Shown in pieces: positions 49,135 through 61,191 of a DNA stretch of 64,000 nucleotides. The notes beneath the pieces were generated by a model, which saw nothing but the letters and a program-made list of their open reading frames with translations, was not told where the DNA came from and searched no databases. Both the position numbers and the translations under genes were made by a program. The stretch comes from Theocolax elegans (taxonomy: Eukaryota > Arthropoda > Insecta > Hymenoptera > Cerocephalidae). Each line of letters opens with the position of its first letter. Position 1 is the stretch's first letter. The DNA lies in the NCBI GenBank assembly GCA_026168455.1, contig CM047431.1:53256029-53320028 (forward strand), written 5' to 3'.

Positions 49135-49702
49135 CCCTGGTGGAATCAACAAAAATTTTGTAGCCATTTACTGAGTAGGGTTCTCATCTCAATCTATAAA
49201 CTAACTAGGACGCTTGGTCGTCAGGTCGTGTACAGCAATGAAACGCTTTTTCGAACCTTTTTTGCCCATTTCATGGTTTTCATTCCAATTTATAAACCTT
49301 TTCTGAACATCAAAAATGCTTTTGGAATTTTAAGAAGACTAAGAAAAATGGGCCATTTTAGCTAGGAATAATAGCCATGAACAAGCTTCTAAAAATGATT
49401 TGGCTCAATTTGAGAGAAAAATGATGAACGTCAATATATCTTTATAAGTACTATTTATATAGCGTAAACAAGCGTCTGTATCTATTACAAATGGTAAAAC
49501 TGATCAAATTTCACAACACCCTTTAAGTTTTCTTTACTGGATTACCCGAAAAGTTGTTTCGTATTTGATGAAGGTTATGTCCATCTAAGAAATGGTCAAG
49601 AAAGGTGTGAAAAAGCGTTTCATTTTGAGATAGAACCTGACCAGTTTCACTGGCCATTTCTTAATTTCAAGACCATTTTTCATATTTAAAATTCTACTAG
49701 GG
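49135..49702. mobile_element. Non-autonomous DNA transposon, CCCTAGTGGAAT family, copy B
   Basis: Ends are CCCTGGTGGAATC and ATTCTACTAGGG. It aligns throughout with 14183-14695 but has about 55 extra bases near 49450-49500 (GTACTATTTATATAGCGT onward). The flanking bases (TTA left, ATA right) do not settle the target duplication. The 83-codon frame at 49114-49365 is not conserved as an open frame in copy A. Confidence 0.75.
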
Positions 49703-49907
49703 ATACATAGTTCATTATTCGTTAAATTTATATTCATCTAAAATTTTGTAATATAACACTTTTCTTTTTATAAACGCGAGAGCAAATCTTTCTTAGTTCA
49801 ACGATATATCAGTATACGAAAAATATATAAGGGACATTAATTTGCTCGTTCGATTGTTCTCTATTGTTTGTTTAACAAATGTACGGCAATTTTTCGATTT
49901 TGAGTAT

Positions 49908-49943
49908 GACGCAATCTGTAACGTCATATAGTGCATGACGTCA
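49908..49943. promoter_or_regulatory. Cluster of CRE-like sites
   Basis: Within 36 bases lie TGACGCAA, AACGTCAT and a full palindromic TGACGTCA (49936-49943). CREB/ATF or CNC-bZIP factors bind such sites. Three in a row in AT-rich DNA is suggestive of an enhancer or promoter, but no clear transcription unit is attached. Confidence 0.4.
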
Positions 49944-52900
49944 TCGCGTAGAATCCACCGACTTTTCAAAGAAGGGATACAGTTAATAAAGGGTTCTATG
50001 TATATATTGAGAAGAATTAAATTGATATTTGTTTCATTTGTTTTTTCTTTTCATCCTTTTGTCTTTTATTATAGACAATTAAATAAAAATGTAATTTTTT
50101 GTTTTAAATTCGGGGAAAAATAAGAGGTATAAAATTAAGAACGTAGCTATATCCTAATTGCATCGTAATATACGTTGACGTACTCGATGGAATATTGAAA
50201 AAGACGTTTAATAAAAGCAACGGTAAGGTCGATGCAAGTATTTACGATCATTTGGAAGATGTAGAGCGAGACATTTTCATTGGCGACTGATATCGTTTGG
50301 TGTATTAATGAAGTAAACACGATTAGGTATAGGAGATGTTTCGATGGGACATATTTTTATTTCACTCAGCCGAATTGATCGTACAGTCACTTTATTATCA
50401 GTGAAATAAAAATGACGCGCGTCTTATACTCGGGACTAATTTTCTTCGTCTCGCCTCAAATTTTGAAGATCGATACTATTACCTATATATATATATCTAT
50501 ATATTTAAACGGTGGATGATCGAACGTTCGACGAATATTCTCGTTGTAACAGTGTATAGTATTGCACGTTATTCGGGTTTCCTGAAATATTTATATTAAA
50601 ATTTTGTACGCGCGATCGTAAATTTTATCAAGCTAATAAATTTTGGAGACCCGAGAAAATTGAAGGAAAAAAGAATTTAAAAATTATGTGTGTAAGAAGG
50701 TTTGGTATTATATACACGTCATTTTAAAGCTGCTAGGTCGATGCCGAGTCCAACAGTACTTAACCATCGGAGCTGCTGTTGCCGGAGATTTTCAGTTTGT
50801 GCACCACTTGTTGAGTTTGGATTTATACGACGGCCAATATTTTTCGAATATATATATGTTTACTCGTAAATTTGATAGGAATTATTTATTAGATTGTTTT
50901 CTTTTATCAACAATGAACATTCGATAAACAATTCTATTTTTTCGTATGTTCAAAACAATTTTTTATTACTCACTCGATGAATTATTTATGGTAAAAATAT
51001 ATAAATGTTGGTATATCGAGTGCCTCGCGGTTAGAAATAAGGAAATGTTTCACTTTTTACAAGTTAAATGATTAAAACGTAATTTTTTTTGTTATTCCCG
51101 CGACATTAAAGTCAAGTTAGCTCGATTTGATTCTGTTACATTATGTACAAGTTTCATTGTTTCCGATGTTTGAGAAGTTAATGTTATTAAAATATTTTGA
51201 CGATGTTTGCAAAAAGGAAAAAAAAGAAACAGGAATCGAAAAACAATAACAACGTCATTTAAACTTGTTACAATAGTTACACATTATACGCGAAACAAAT
51301 TTTTAATTTTTTACTTGGATCGACGTTTCTGATTTTTTGATCTCGAGTCATTTACTTTTTGAAATTATAGGTTAACTCGATTCCTTTATTTTTCTACTTT
51401 TCTGTTTATACAAGTAAGTATATAATATATGTATAAGCATCGCAAAGAAAGGTTCGTTACAGGACAACAAATAATCTTTCGTTATTAATTTGTAATTTTC
51501 ACCCTCCATTGTTGAATTAATAAATTATTAAATTACTAATTACCTAGTAAATTATTATTGACCCTCAACAATCGACTATGTACTAACCTTTTGTTATTTT
51601 AAAATTAGACGCTTTTAAACCAAAAATTCCATAATTATAACTAATTGTAACTTGGCTAAACTAACCAATGATATAAATAATAGAAGTAACAAAGTTTTTG
51701 TTAAATTTACCAAATGCATTTGGTAAAAGTCATAGGATATTACCAAGTTTTCTAAATATTGTCGTTCACAGGAACAAAAGGTTAGAGTTTTAAATATCAT
51801 ATTTATTGCAATGAATAGCCAACCTTTTACCTTTACGTGCCGACATTTATTCGTTAGTGTTTGAAGAGTATTCTAAGTTCTAATAATAAAAATAATGATT
51901 GTTGACAATAAATCCACACATCGAAAAACAAAAACTAATACAATTTACAAGGATACTATAATATATGATTGGGTAACGGATCGTAATTTTTTTTAAATTG
52001 CATCTATTTTGTATTAGCTTTTCATTTGGTTTGAATTTTAATAATTGATTGTTTAGAAGTTACAAGCGTTTATAGTGAACGAAGCCTCTTTTTTGGGAAA
52101 ATTTTGCTTAATTAACGTATAACTTTTAAAGAAAACTCTGGGGTTCTTCATATTTTTATATTAGAAAACATATTCTACAAGCAGGATACGATCCGTTTCC
52201 CAAGCATATAGGATGGTCTTCTTATTAGTTGCATTTATCGCAATTTTTGTCGAAATTAACAAACGTCGATAATCACACATTATCTTGGTAAAACAAATGA
52301 ATTAATACGCATTTTTAAATTTTAAACAAACAAACTTGATAAAAGTAGAAAAAAATATTTAACAATTTTAACCGAACTATTTTTGCGTGCGATTACCGGA
52401 ATGTTGGACACAAATTACAGGAATCTGCACCTTTCAACCCAAAAATTATATCTAAAAATTGAATTAAAAATCTGAACGAAATTCATACGGCTAGCTTAAA
52501 GCATAAGAAAAGGGTTGACGTTTTTTTTCAACATTTTTTAACATTTTTTAAATAATACTATTGAATAAACAATTTTTGATCGGTAATTATTAGTCAAAAA
52601 AAGCATAAACTTTCATCAAACTCAAACATCGTAATCTAAATTATCGATTTATATTATTTAATACATGCATAATGGCTTGACATTCAAGGTTTTTTAAAAA
52701 AATGTATTCATTTTTTTTTATAAACCAAAAAGGTAAAAAATGACCATTTTCTGTGTCCGACATCCCTTTTATACATATACCTATACCAGGTGTTTCAAAT
52801 ATAAAATCATCGCACGACAGAGGAAGAAAGAAGAAGTAAGAGATTTCGATCTATCGTATGAATATACTAAAGGAGATATGTTCATCACGATTTCGGAAAA

Positions 52901-54770
52901 TGACAGCTACACGACATGCTTTCACAGTAGGAGTCACGGAACACTTTTGGGGTTCCCCGGAGACCCGAAAAAAAGAAGAAGAAGAAGAACACCAATTTAC
53001 TCGGAAGGTCACGCAATTAGACTTATTTTCGAAACTCGGTTAATTCAAACTTATTGATTTACGGATAAGGATAAATTAAGAGATAACACGATACGAAAAT
53101 GAATATATTTATATATATATATATATATAAATACATCTCGTTCTAATATAAGATCACTTGTTGCTCTGTTTTCCAAGTCGAAATGCGACGTTTCCTACCA
53201 CGTTACACATATATCGGTTTCGAACGAGACTGGATAATAATATCGAGGAAGGAGTTGGTAAATATCATTATTACATTGTATACTGTTTACCGAACAGTCT
53301 GTGTATATATATACGGAGTACGTTCTTCGGTTTTATTAGTTTCAGATTAGTCTTTAATCTTTCGTTACTTGCCTTTCGAGCGAATGTTTCTACATTATTG
53401 TTCTGTACTTAAATAGAATATCTTGTTAACATTCTTTTTTAAAACCGTATGTATATATGTACATTATTATTACACGTTGAGTAGAATCTATCTTGTTAAA
53501 ATGATTTCTTTTAAAAACGGATATGGAGATGCTGATTGTCGGAAGAAAGTTTTGCTATACTATTTAGTGAAATATAAACTGGTGTCTCTTTCTTTTTTTT
53601 TTAACTCGTCATTCTTTATTTTCTTTTTTCTTATTTATGCACTGAAACTTTACGTTGAATAAATCAATGAATCGCGGGGTTTGGTTAATCGTAATCCTCT
53701 TTAGAGAGTGAACAAAGGAAAACTTTGTTTACCGTTCAAAATTAAGTAGAACGTTATTAATTTAACAAGAGTTCGTTTAGATATTACGAAACTCGTATTA
53801 TCATTGCCGTCAGTTGTTATTCATCTCGTTCGTCGCGGTACGGAATCAACGTACAACCGTAGTACTCATTATAGGTATCAAAATTTTACTCGTTAATCGG
53901 AAGGATCTATTCTTTATAATCGAACATATATAATCTTTAAACTTTTGTGGTAATTGAATATATGTTTTACAAAATTGTTTAGAATCAAGATTATTTTTTA
54001 TACTAATATAGAGGTTGTTTTATACCGTGAACATCTGCAAAATCCTCTTCATTATCGGGGTGTTGAAGTCGTATTTTATCATCCCTACTGTTGCAACCGA
54101 GCTATAGACAAAGAATTCAATTGTAATTTACAAAATATGGTAGAATTTGACAAAAATACTTGAACACAACACTTTGTTTGCAAACGATCTCTGTAAAAAA
54201 TTTTGGGTTCAAAATACGTAGTCGAATTTTTTAAGAAATCAGTTTCCAGAAAATGTTGACTATGATCACACCGTCTTCGTACGTTTGATTAAGAAGAAGA
54301 ATTTTTCGGAAATATGATGTATTTTAGTTGAAAATGTTGTAGAGAGGTAAATCGCTTGTAAGCAACAGCGCTATTTTTTTCCTTTTTTTCTAATACACTA
54401 ATATTTTATTAATTACAAATTAATTCGTTTGGGTTGCTGTGTTGATATAAGATAGGAAAGATTAATTTTGACATTGCTACCCTCTTAAGGTAGTACTCTA
54501 GCGACTCTTGAGTCAAAGCAGCGACTTCTCATGAAAATATTGTTTTACGTATTATTTTCTAAAAGGCAAATCATATTATAAATATCTAATTATACTTATT
54601 AAAATAACATTCAAAGAAAAGAAATATTAATCACGCAGTGATTTATTATTGAATAGTTTTTAATTGATTGATGTTTGGCTTGCAATATACATTTTGTTAC
54701 TATTTATTTTGTGATCTCCCATTTCTAAAATGTAATAATACTAAAATTAAATTCTAAATTAAAATATGAC
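49944..54770. other. AT-rich non-coding DNA
   Basis: No gene could be supported. A GC-richer patch at 50730-50850 reads on the minus strand as a plausible C-terminus but lacks a start or acceptor. Frames at 52740-53057 lack domains. A worn dispersed repeat is listed at 52420-52660. TA microsatellite near 53108-53128. Confidence 0.45.
52420..52660. repeat. Worn dispersed repeat, relative at 61770-62010
   Basis: Shared in order: TATATCTAAAA, TTGAATTAAAAATCTGAA, AACAATTTTTGATCGGTAAT and CATAAACTTTCA. The family is unknown and no ends are identified. Confidence 0.45.
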
Positions 54771-54980
54771 GCCTGCGATGGTTTGGTCGGTTAGGGAATC
54801 TAGCTCGTCATCTGGAGGTTCCTGGTTCGATTCCCGGCCCGGCCAACTGATACAAGCACTACTGGTGAACTGTATTTTTCAACAAGTGTTTTCTTCTGAA
54901 AAGACATCTTATGACCTCCGTTGCTGACTAGTACCAAATTCGGACCATTAAAAGAGCGGCGTTAAATAAATAAAAAAAAA
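54771..54980 (+). mobile_element. tRNA-derived SINE, 210 bp
   Basis: The head has a pol III A-box-like TGGTCGGTTAGGG (about 54784-54797) and a perfect B box GGTTCGATTCC (54824-54834) followed by CGGCCCGGCC, as in a tRNA 3' half. A body of about 120 bp unrelated to tRNA follows, then a 3' end GGCGTTAAATAAATAAA running into poly(A). The cloverleaf cannot close with a proper acceptor stem, so it is not a functional tRNA. The TTAAATAAATAAA tail would match a partner LINE's 3' end. Possible target duplication AAATAT is weak. Confidence 0.85.
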
Positions 54981-55046
54981 TATTTGGTCGTTAAAATAAT
55001 TATTTTTAATCGTTTTTCACTCAAAATTTTGTTTGTCAATCATCAC

Positions 55047-55436
55047 TTAAGGGGATGTGATACCTAAATTACAGAGAACTACTTAGAAAATCCCAAAAAT
55101 TTTAACACCTAATTATAACAAAAATCCGAAAAAAATTACAGAAACTGTTCAAACCAAATAAAATAGCGTAACAGAGAGATTTTTACGAAATAATTATTAA
55201 TTAATTAATTAATTATACCTGAATAACTATTTTTCGTCGATAATATATAGGCTGTAAAACAATGATTCACGGCTACCCAAAAATCTCGATCATTTATCAA
55301 TAAAAAAATTTGAAAAAATTCACGGGTTATCTCCAAAAGAAACACAACACCGTTACAAAACGTTTTTTTCGATGAATTGAATTCCTCGTTTAATAAAAAA
55401 TAAATTTTCTGTTTTCTGGGGTTCACATCCCGTTAA
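55047..55436. mobile_element. TTAA-flanked MITE, GGGGATGTGATAC family
   Basis: TTAA at 55047-55050 and 55433-55436 flank ends GGGGATGTGATACC and GGTTCACATCCCG. It is 390 bp and non-coding. Relatives are at 12747-13125 (worn) and, by its ends, at 27727-28024. It lies 66 bp after the SINE. Confidence 0.75.
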
Positions 55437-56146
55437 ATAATACTAAAAAAATTTTCGTATTTCAGAGCTTATTGTAATAGAATTTTTTAGTTAAAAATCT
55501 CTCATCTTCTTGAAAATTGAGGAACTACCTTAACCTATATACAGAAATTCTATCCACATTTTATTTTCTGTACTCGCACCTTCTTTCCTGTATATTTATA
55601 AAAAATTTTTTAGAACTTGTATGCTTGGGCCTGATAATAAAATTAAATTTAAAAGTAAACTAGGGGGTTGAATAAAATGTTTCTATACTTAAATTTGTTT
55701 ACAGTTAATTATATGTAAAATTAATGATTATACATGTAAGGCACGATGGCTAAAAATAATATTAAATAAGTAACAATATGAATTAAACAATAAGTTTTGT
55801 AATTTCAAAATGAACATTTCAAAATAAACTTTCTACGATACATTTCAATTAATTGCGAAAAAGAATCTGCGTTTTTTGTGCAACTTTTTATTATTTTCAC
55901 CGTTTCTGTGTGTTTATCTTTAAAAACATTACTCGAAATATAAAGAGTTCAATAGGGAAAAGTTTTGTAATTTAAAATTTTCTCGAAATACATTGTGTAC
56001 GTATAATATCGTGCAAATATTCATCAGCCATGCGGCTGAAATATTAAGAACCACAGAATTCTCTATGTGAAAATGATGTACCCTATAATTTTGAGCTGAA
56101 CCGATCTAAAATTAGCTGATTAATTACATACAAACATAATTACATA
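55437..56146. other. AT-rich non-coding DNA
   Basis: Nothing recognised. Confidence 0.5.
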
Positions 56147-56358
56147 CACTGAGAAAAATTTTTAGTAAAAATTACAATACTGTCTAGTAAAAGAGTCACA
56201 GACTGCCAAAAATGAGAAAAATTACTATACTTTATAGTAAAATTTACTATAATTCTTGTAAATTTTACTATAAAGTATAGTAATTTTTCTCATTTTTGGC
56301 AGTCTGTGACTCTTTTACTAGACAGTATTGTAATTTTTACTAAAAATTTTTCTCAGTG
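56147..56358. mobile_element. Perfectly palindromic TACACTGAG-family MITE
   Basis: Left arm CACTGAGAAAAATTTTTAGT to GTAAAATTTAC and right arm are exact reverse complements over about 100 bp, around a 10-base centre (TATAATTCTT). TACATA stands directly outside both tips, which can be read as a TA target duplication within a longer match. Perfect arms imply recent insertion or repair by gene conversion. Confidence 0.85.
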
Positions 56359-56489
56359 TACATATAAACGCATCCACACTACTATGTGAATAAATGATTG
56401 AAAGACAAACTTGAGAAATGGTAAAAATTACTATGTTATAATAAAATTTACTACCTACAAATTGTTAAAATTTAACAGATATGCTCCAT

Positions 56490-57285
56490 ATATGGAGTAA
56501 TCCACGTAAAGTGGTCCGATCAAAATTTGAAAATGCACCAAATTTTAGGTACAGACTGGAAATGTTTTTCAGAAAACAGAAAAAACTTTTAGATACTGAA
56601 ATCTATTTGTTCAAAAGTTATTCTAACCTCAAAACGTTAATTTTTCTAACCCCCGCTGTGTTTACAGCTATATTTATCGCAATTTCTATCAACTTTTACT
56701 ATATAACATTACATGAAACATTGTTTACTAATTGTTTTTAGAATTCATCCTTTTGGGTTAAAATTTCTAATGTCACGGTCAATGTCTCATAAACTATATG
56801 TAAATATTCAACTTAAAAAACTTGTAACTTCGCCAAAATTGATTTTTTCATCCAAAATTATGCAATAACCTTTTAAACGATTTGTAGCTCATTAGTGGCC
56901 TTCAACTCTCTAAAGTCATGATAATTTAAAGAAATACAAATTTTTTTTAGATATTAATGATAATTTTTGAAATTTTTTTGTGTTTCTTTAAATAAGGTAA
57001 CTTTTTACAGAATTAAAGACCAATAATGAGCTACAGACCGTTTAAAAGGTAGTACTTCAAACTTTTTTTTAGAATTTTGGATAAAAAAATCAAATATGTC
57101 AAGAATTGAATATTGACACATAGTTTATGAGACGTTGACCTTGAGATTAGAAATTCTAACCCAGAAGGATAAATTCTAGACATAATTAATTTGAAAAATT
57201 TAACGTTTTGTGGTTAGAATAACTTTAAAACTTTAAAAATTATTTTCTGTTAACTGAAAATCATATTTAGTGATGAATTTACGGC
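56490..57285. mobile_element. Diverged relative of the 36388 foldback element
   Basis: AGTAATCCACGTAAAGTGGT, then CCGATCAAAATTTGAAAATG, AGTTATTCTAACCTCAAAAC and AACCCAGAAGGATAAATTCT track the 36388 element, including its second arm in inverted orientation. Arms differ at many sites and the right end is missing, so this is an old copy. Confidence 0.7.
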
Positions 57286-57329
57286 CAAAAACGTCAATAC
57301 ATTTTTTACTACTAAATTTTAGTTAAAAT

Positions 57330-57480
57330 TTCAGCAATTTCTTGTTTTCTCTATAACTTTGCTCCAAATTAACCGATTTAAACTTTTTTTTTAAATCACA
57401 TCTATTTAACCTCAGCTTTCTTTTAAATTTTGGATTGTGAAATGTGCTTTGGTTAGTCATAACTTGTTGAGTTTGGGTAA
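57330..57480. mobile_element. Fragment of the 7394-7998 foldback family
   Basis: TATAACTTTGCTCCAAATTA and TCAGCTTTCTTTTAAATTTT match the right arm near 7780-7860. No ends are seen. Confidence 0.55.
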
Positions 57481-57692
57481 AATTTGTGATCCGAAGTGAT
57501 CCGCAAAAAAATTTTAATTTCTCATTACTTTATGATATTGATTATAAAAAAGAACAAAATGGTACCTGATGGTTTCGGCCATGATTCTCTTACATGTTTT
57601 TACTTAATTTCTTAACCATAATAATGTACGAGAATATTTTAAACTTCTGCTTCAGTTAAGTGGATTAGAATTTATGCTCTATTTTTACCGTT

Positions 57693-59438
57693 AAATTAAA
57701 ATTTCAGGCTATTTGAACGGTGGCAAGTAATGAATTATTTATTATTTACAATACGTTGTTTTTAATTTTGACCGAAGCGTGTCCTTTTAAATCATGAATG
57801 TTAATTGCAACGTGGTCGAATAATCGTATATCGATACGTTCGCATGAATCGATTGAACGACACGACGAGAATTTGGTAAAAGAGAATACGAAACAAAATG
57901 CATGAAAGGAAACGGGAGTGTAGTTAATGTATTCAAGGTGTAGTGCGTATAAGGTACTAAAGTGGGACGAAGAGAGTAGTCGCTCAATTAATCGAAATCG
58001 AAGGCAATAAATCGAAGGGAGCCACCACCACCCGACTAATAAAAAAGCAATTACCAATGATTTTTTCACGACATCTCTCGTGACGTCTTCCGATCGATTC
58101 TCGCTTCTTTTCTTATTTCGGCATTGAATGACGTCACACGCGGTTTTTCCTCGGGACACAGAATCCACAGGTTGCTCAATGGAAATCTACAAATATCTCG
58201 AGATTGGACCGTTCGCGTAATTTAATCGCAAAAATAAGATAAAAAAGGGTATATTTCATACCTATATATTGATCGTGAAAAATAATTATAAATAAATGTA
58301 AAGATATGATGTAGTAGATTTATTTGTCATGGAGAGGTTCACGGTTCACCGTGGTCTTTTTATTTCGTGGTTTGCCGCACGCAACGCGTCGTTGACTTTA
58401 GTTCGTTTTCTTTGCACTGGTTTCGTATGACCGGTCGTTTCCTCTTTTGTCTCCAACTTTTCTAACCGCGCTCCGAAGGGTGGCTTCCTCGAACTTTCCC
58501 CTATTAGCCCCGTGAAGACGAGACTGATTGCAAACAGGAAAAGAGAAAAGTTGCGAGATTTATTAACTTCCTCATCACTCTTCCCTTTCGAGTTCATCGA
58601 AACGAGATATTCAAAATTATCAAGCACGCGGTGTAATTAACAATTTAAATTTCAAACGAAATATATATATACCGATCCTCGCGGTAAATATCAGCCTCGA
58701 TAACGTAATAAAAAGAAAAAATAATAATAATAACGACGAGGGGCGCACATATTTACTCGGCGCGAGATAAATTTTATTGAAAATAGAATCTTTATCAATC
58801 CCGCAAAATTTACTCACGGTGAATCATGTATCTATATCATGTATATATATATACGTATATGTGTTTTAGTTGAGTTTGCCGCCGGATCAACAATTGCAAT
58901 CTACAAATATTGACTCTCCGGTGTATATGATCTTTAATAATGCGCACTCGATAAGTCGACGAGAGTGAAAAAAAAATAGTGCAAATATACCGCGAGATGG
59001 AGAGAGAGAGAGAGAGAAATAAAATTAACTATCATCGCGCGGTGCATCGAATTTGCAAAACAATTGTTTTCTTTATCCCAACGCTGCACGGTCTATATGC
59101 ATATATATGCAAGAGACTAGAATTCCGTGACGCGTGTGTGACTTTTTCTTCTTTCTTTCTTTCTTTTTTTTTTTTTTATTCGTTTCACGGGACTTTTCTC
59201 GACAAAACAAATTAGCCGACGGCTGCCTCGCGCTCGAGTGAATTACGGGAGTAAGGAAATGTCGGACGTTGCAAGGGGACGAAATAGTTGCAACTGTTCT
59301 GTATTCAGTGACAGGTTTACCGGCCTTTATACGACACCTATTTCCTTTCTTCCTTCTTCTTCTCTTTTTTTTTTTTACTTTCCTCTTTATCTCGACGATG
59401 TATGTAGAAAAAGGATTAAAATTTTATTCTAGTTTTAC
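57693..59438. repeat. Tandem duplication II, copy 1 (1,746 bp)
   Basis: Starts AAATTAAAATTTCAGGC and is followed immediately by a second copy. The unit is GC-richer than its surroundings and holds two minus-strand open frames: 57746-58168 (140 codons, MDSVSRGKTACDVIQ...) and 58346-58627 (93 codons, with hydrophobic NFSLFLFAISLVFTGLIG). Neither is a family I know, and near-identity of the copies gives no conservation signal. It also holds CRE sites and a GA microsatellite. Confidence 0.95.
58081..58136. promoter_or_regulatory. Paired CRE sites in duplication II (copy 1)
   Basis: TGACGTC at 58081-58087 and a full TGACGTCA palindrome at 58129-58136. The same pair recurs in copy 2 (full site at 59874-59881). 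It may mark a promoter inside the duplicated unit. Confidence 0.35.
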
Positions 59439-61191
59439 AAATTAAAATTTCAGGCATTTGAACGGTGGCAAGTAATGAATTATTTATTATTTACAATACG
59501 TTGTTTTTAATTTTGACCGAAGCGTGTCCTTTTAAATCATGAATGTTAATTGCAACGTGGTCGAATAATCGTATATCGATACGTTCGCATGAATCGATTG
59601 AACGACACGACGAGAATTTGGTAAAAGAGAATACGAAACAAAATGCATGAAAGGAAACGGGAGTGTAGTTAATGTATTCAAGGTGTAGTGCGTATAAGGT
59701 ACTAAAGTGGGACGAAGAGAGTAGTCGCTCAATTAATCGAAATCGAAGGCAATAAATCGAAGGGAGCCACCACCACCCGACTAATAAAAAAGCAATTACC
59801 AATGATTTTTTCACGACATCTCTCGTGACGTCTTCCGATCGATTCTCGCTTCTTTTCTTATTTCGGCATTGAATGACGTCACACGCGGTTTTTCCTCGGG
59901 ACACAGAATCCACAGGTTGCTCAATGGAAATCTACAAATATCTCGAGATTGGACCGTTCGCGTAATTTAATCGCAAAAATAAGATAAAAAAGGGTATATT
60001 TCATACCTATATATTGATCGTGAAAAATAATTATAAATAAATGTAAGGATATGATGTAGTAGATTTATTTGTCATGGAGAGGTTCACGGTTCGCCGTGGT
60101 CTTTTTATTTCGTGGTTTGCCGCACGCAACGCGTCGTTGACTTTAGTTCGTTTTCTTTGCACTGGTTTCGTATGACCGGTCGTTTCCTCTTTTGTCTCCA
60201 ACTTTTCTAACCGCGCTCCGAAGGGTGGCTTCCTCGAACTTTCCCCTATTAGCCCCGTGAAGACGAGACTGATTGCAAACAGGAAAAGAGAAAAGTTGCG
60301 AGATTTATTAACTTCCTCATCACTCTTCCCTTTCGAGTTCATCGAAACGAGATATTCAAAATTATCAAGCACGCGGTGTAATTAACAATTTAAATTTCAA
60401 ACGAAATATATATATATACCGATCCTCGCGGTAAATATCAGCCTCGATAACGTAATAAAAAGAAAAAATAATAATAATAACGACGAGGGGCGCACATATT
60501 TACTCGGCGCGAGATAAATTTTATTGAAAATAGAATCTTTATCAATCCCGCAAAATTTACTCACGGTGAATCATGTATCTATATCATGTATATATATATA
60601 TACGTATATGTGTTTTAGTTGAGTTTGCCGCCGGATCAACAATTGCAATCTACAAATATTGACTCTCCGGTGTATATGATCTTTAATAATGCGCACTCGA
60701 TAAGTCGACGAGAGTGAAAAAAAAATAGTGCAAATATACCGCGAGATGGAGAGAGAGAGAGAGAGAGAAATAAAATTAACTATCATCGCGCGGTGCATCG
60801 AATTTGCAAAACAATTGTTTTCTTTATCCCAACGCTGCACGGTCTATATGCATATATATGCAAGAGACTAGAATTCCGTGACGCGTGTGTGACTTTTTCT
60901 TCTTTCTTTCTTTCTTTTTATTTTTTTTTATTCGTTTCACGGGACTTTTCTCGACAAAACAAATTAGCCGACGGCTGCCTCGCGCTCGAGTGAATTACGG
61001 GAGTAAGGAAATGTCGGACGTTGCAAGGGGACGAAATAGTTGCAACTGTTCTGTATTCAGTGACAGGTTTACCGGCCTTTATACGACACCTATTTCCTTT
61101 CTTCCTTCTTCTTCTCTTTTTTTTTTTTACTTTCCTCTTTATCTCGACGATGTATGTAGAAAAAGGATTAAAATTTTATTCTAGTTTTACA
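59439..61191. repeat. Tandem duplication II, copy 2
   Basis: Near-identical to 57693-59438. Differences noticed: one base lost near 59455, A/G near 58302/60047, A/G near 58351/60096, two-base gains in two TA runs and the GA run, and T-run changes near 60918. The A/G change near 60096 removes a TGA stop on the minus strand and lengthens the 93-codon frame to 113 codons. Confidence 0.95.

Noticed and set aside
50730..50850. Minus-strand reading ending QQQLRWLSTVGLGIDLAALK and a stop, resembling a C-terminal exon
   Set aside because: The frame is closed upstream by a stop with no AG acceptor between it and the coding-like part, and no ATG, so no valid exon can be drawn.
52740..53057. Overlapping + frames of 105 and 61 codons with Lys/Arg/Glu runs
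   Set aside because: The runs come from an AAGAAG repeat. There is no recognisable domain or splice signal.
58346..58627. RKPPF after a hydrophobic segment, like the start of SIFamide
   Set aside because: SIFamide needs RKPPFNGSIF followed by an amidation/cleavage site. Here RKPPF is followed by GARLEKL, and no splice option restores the rest, so the match is coincidental.
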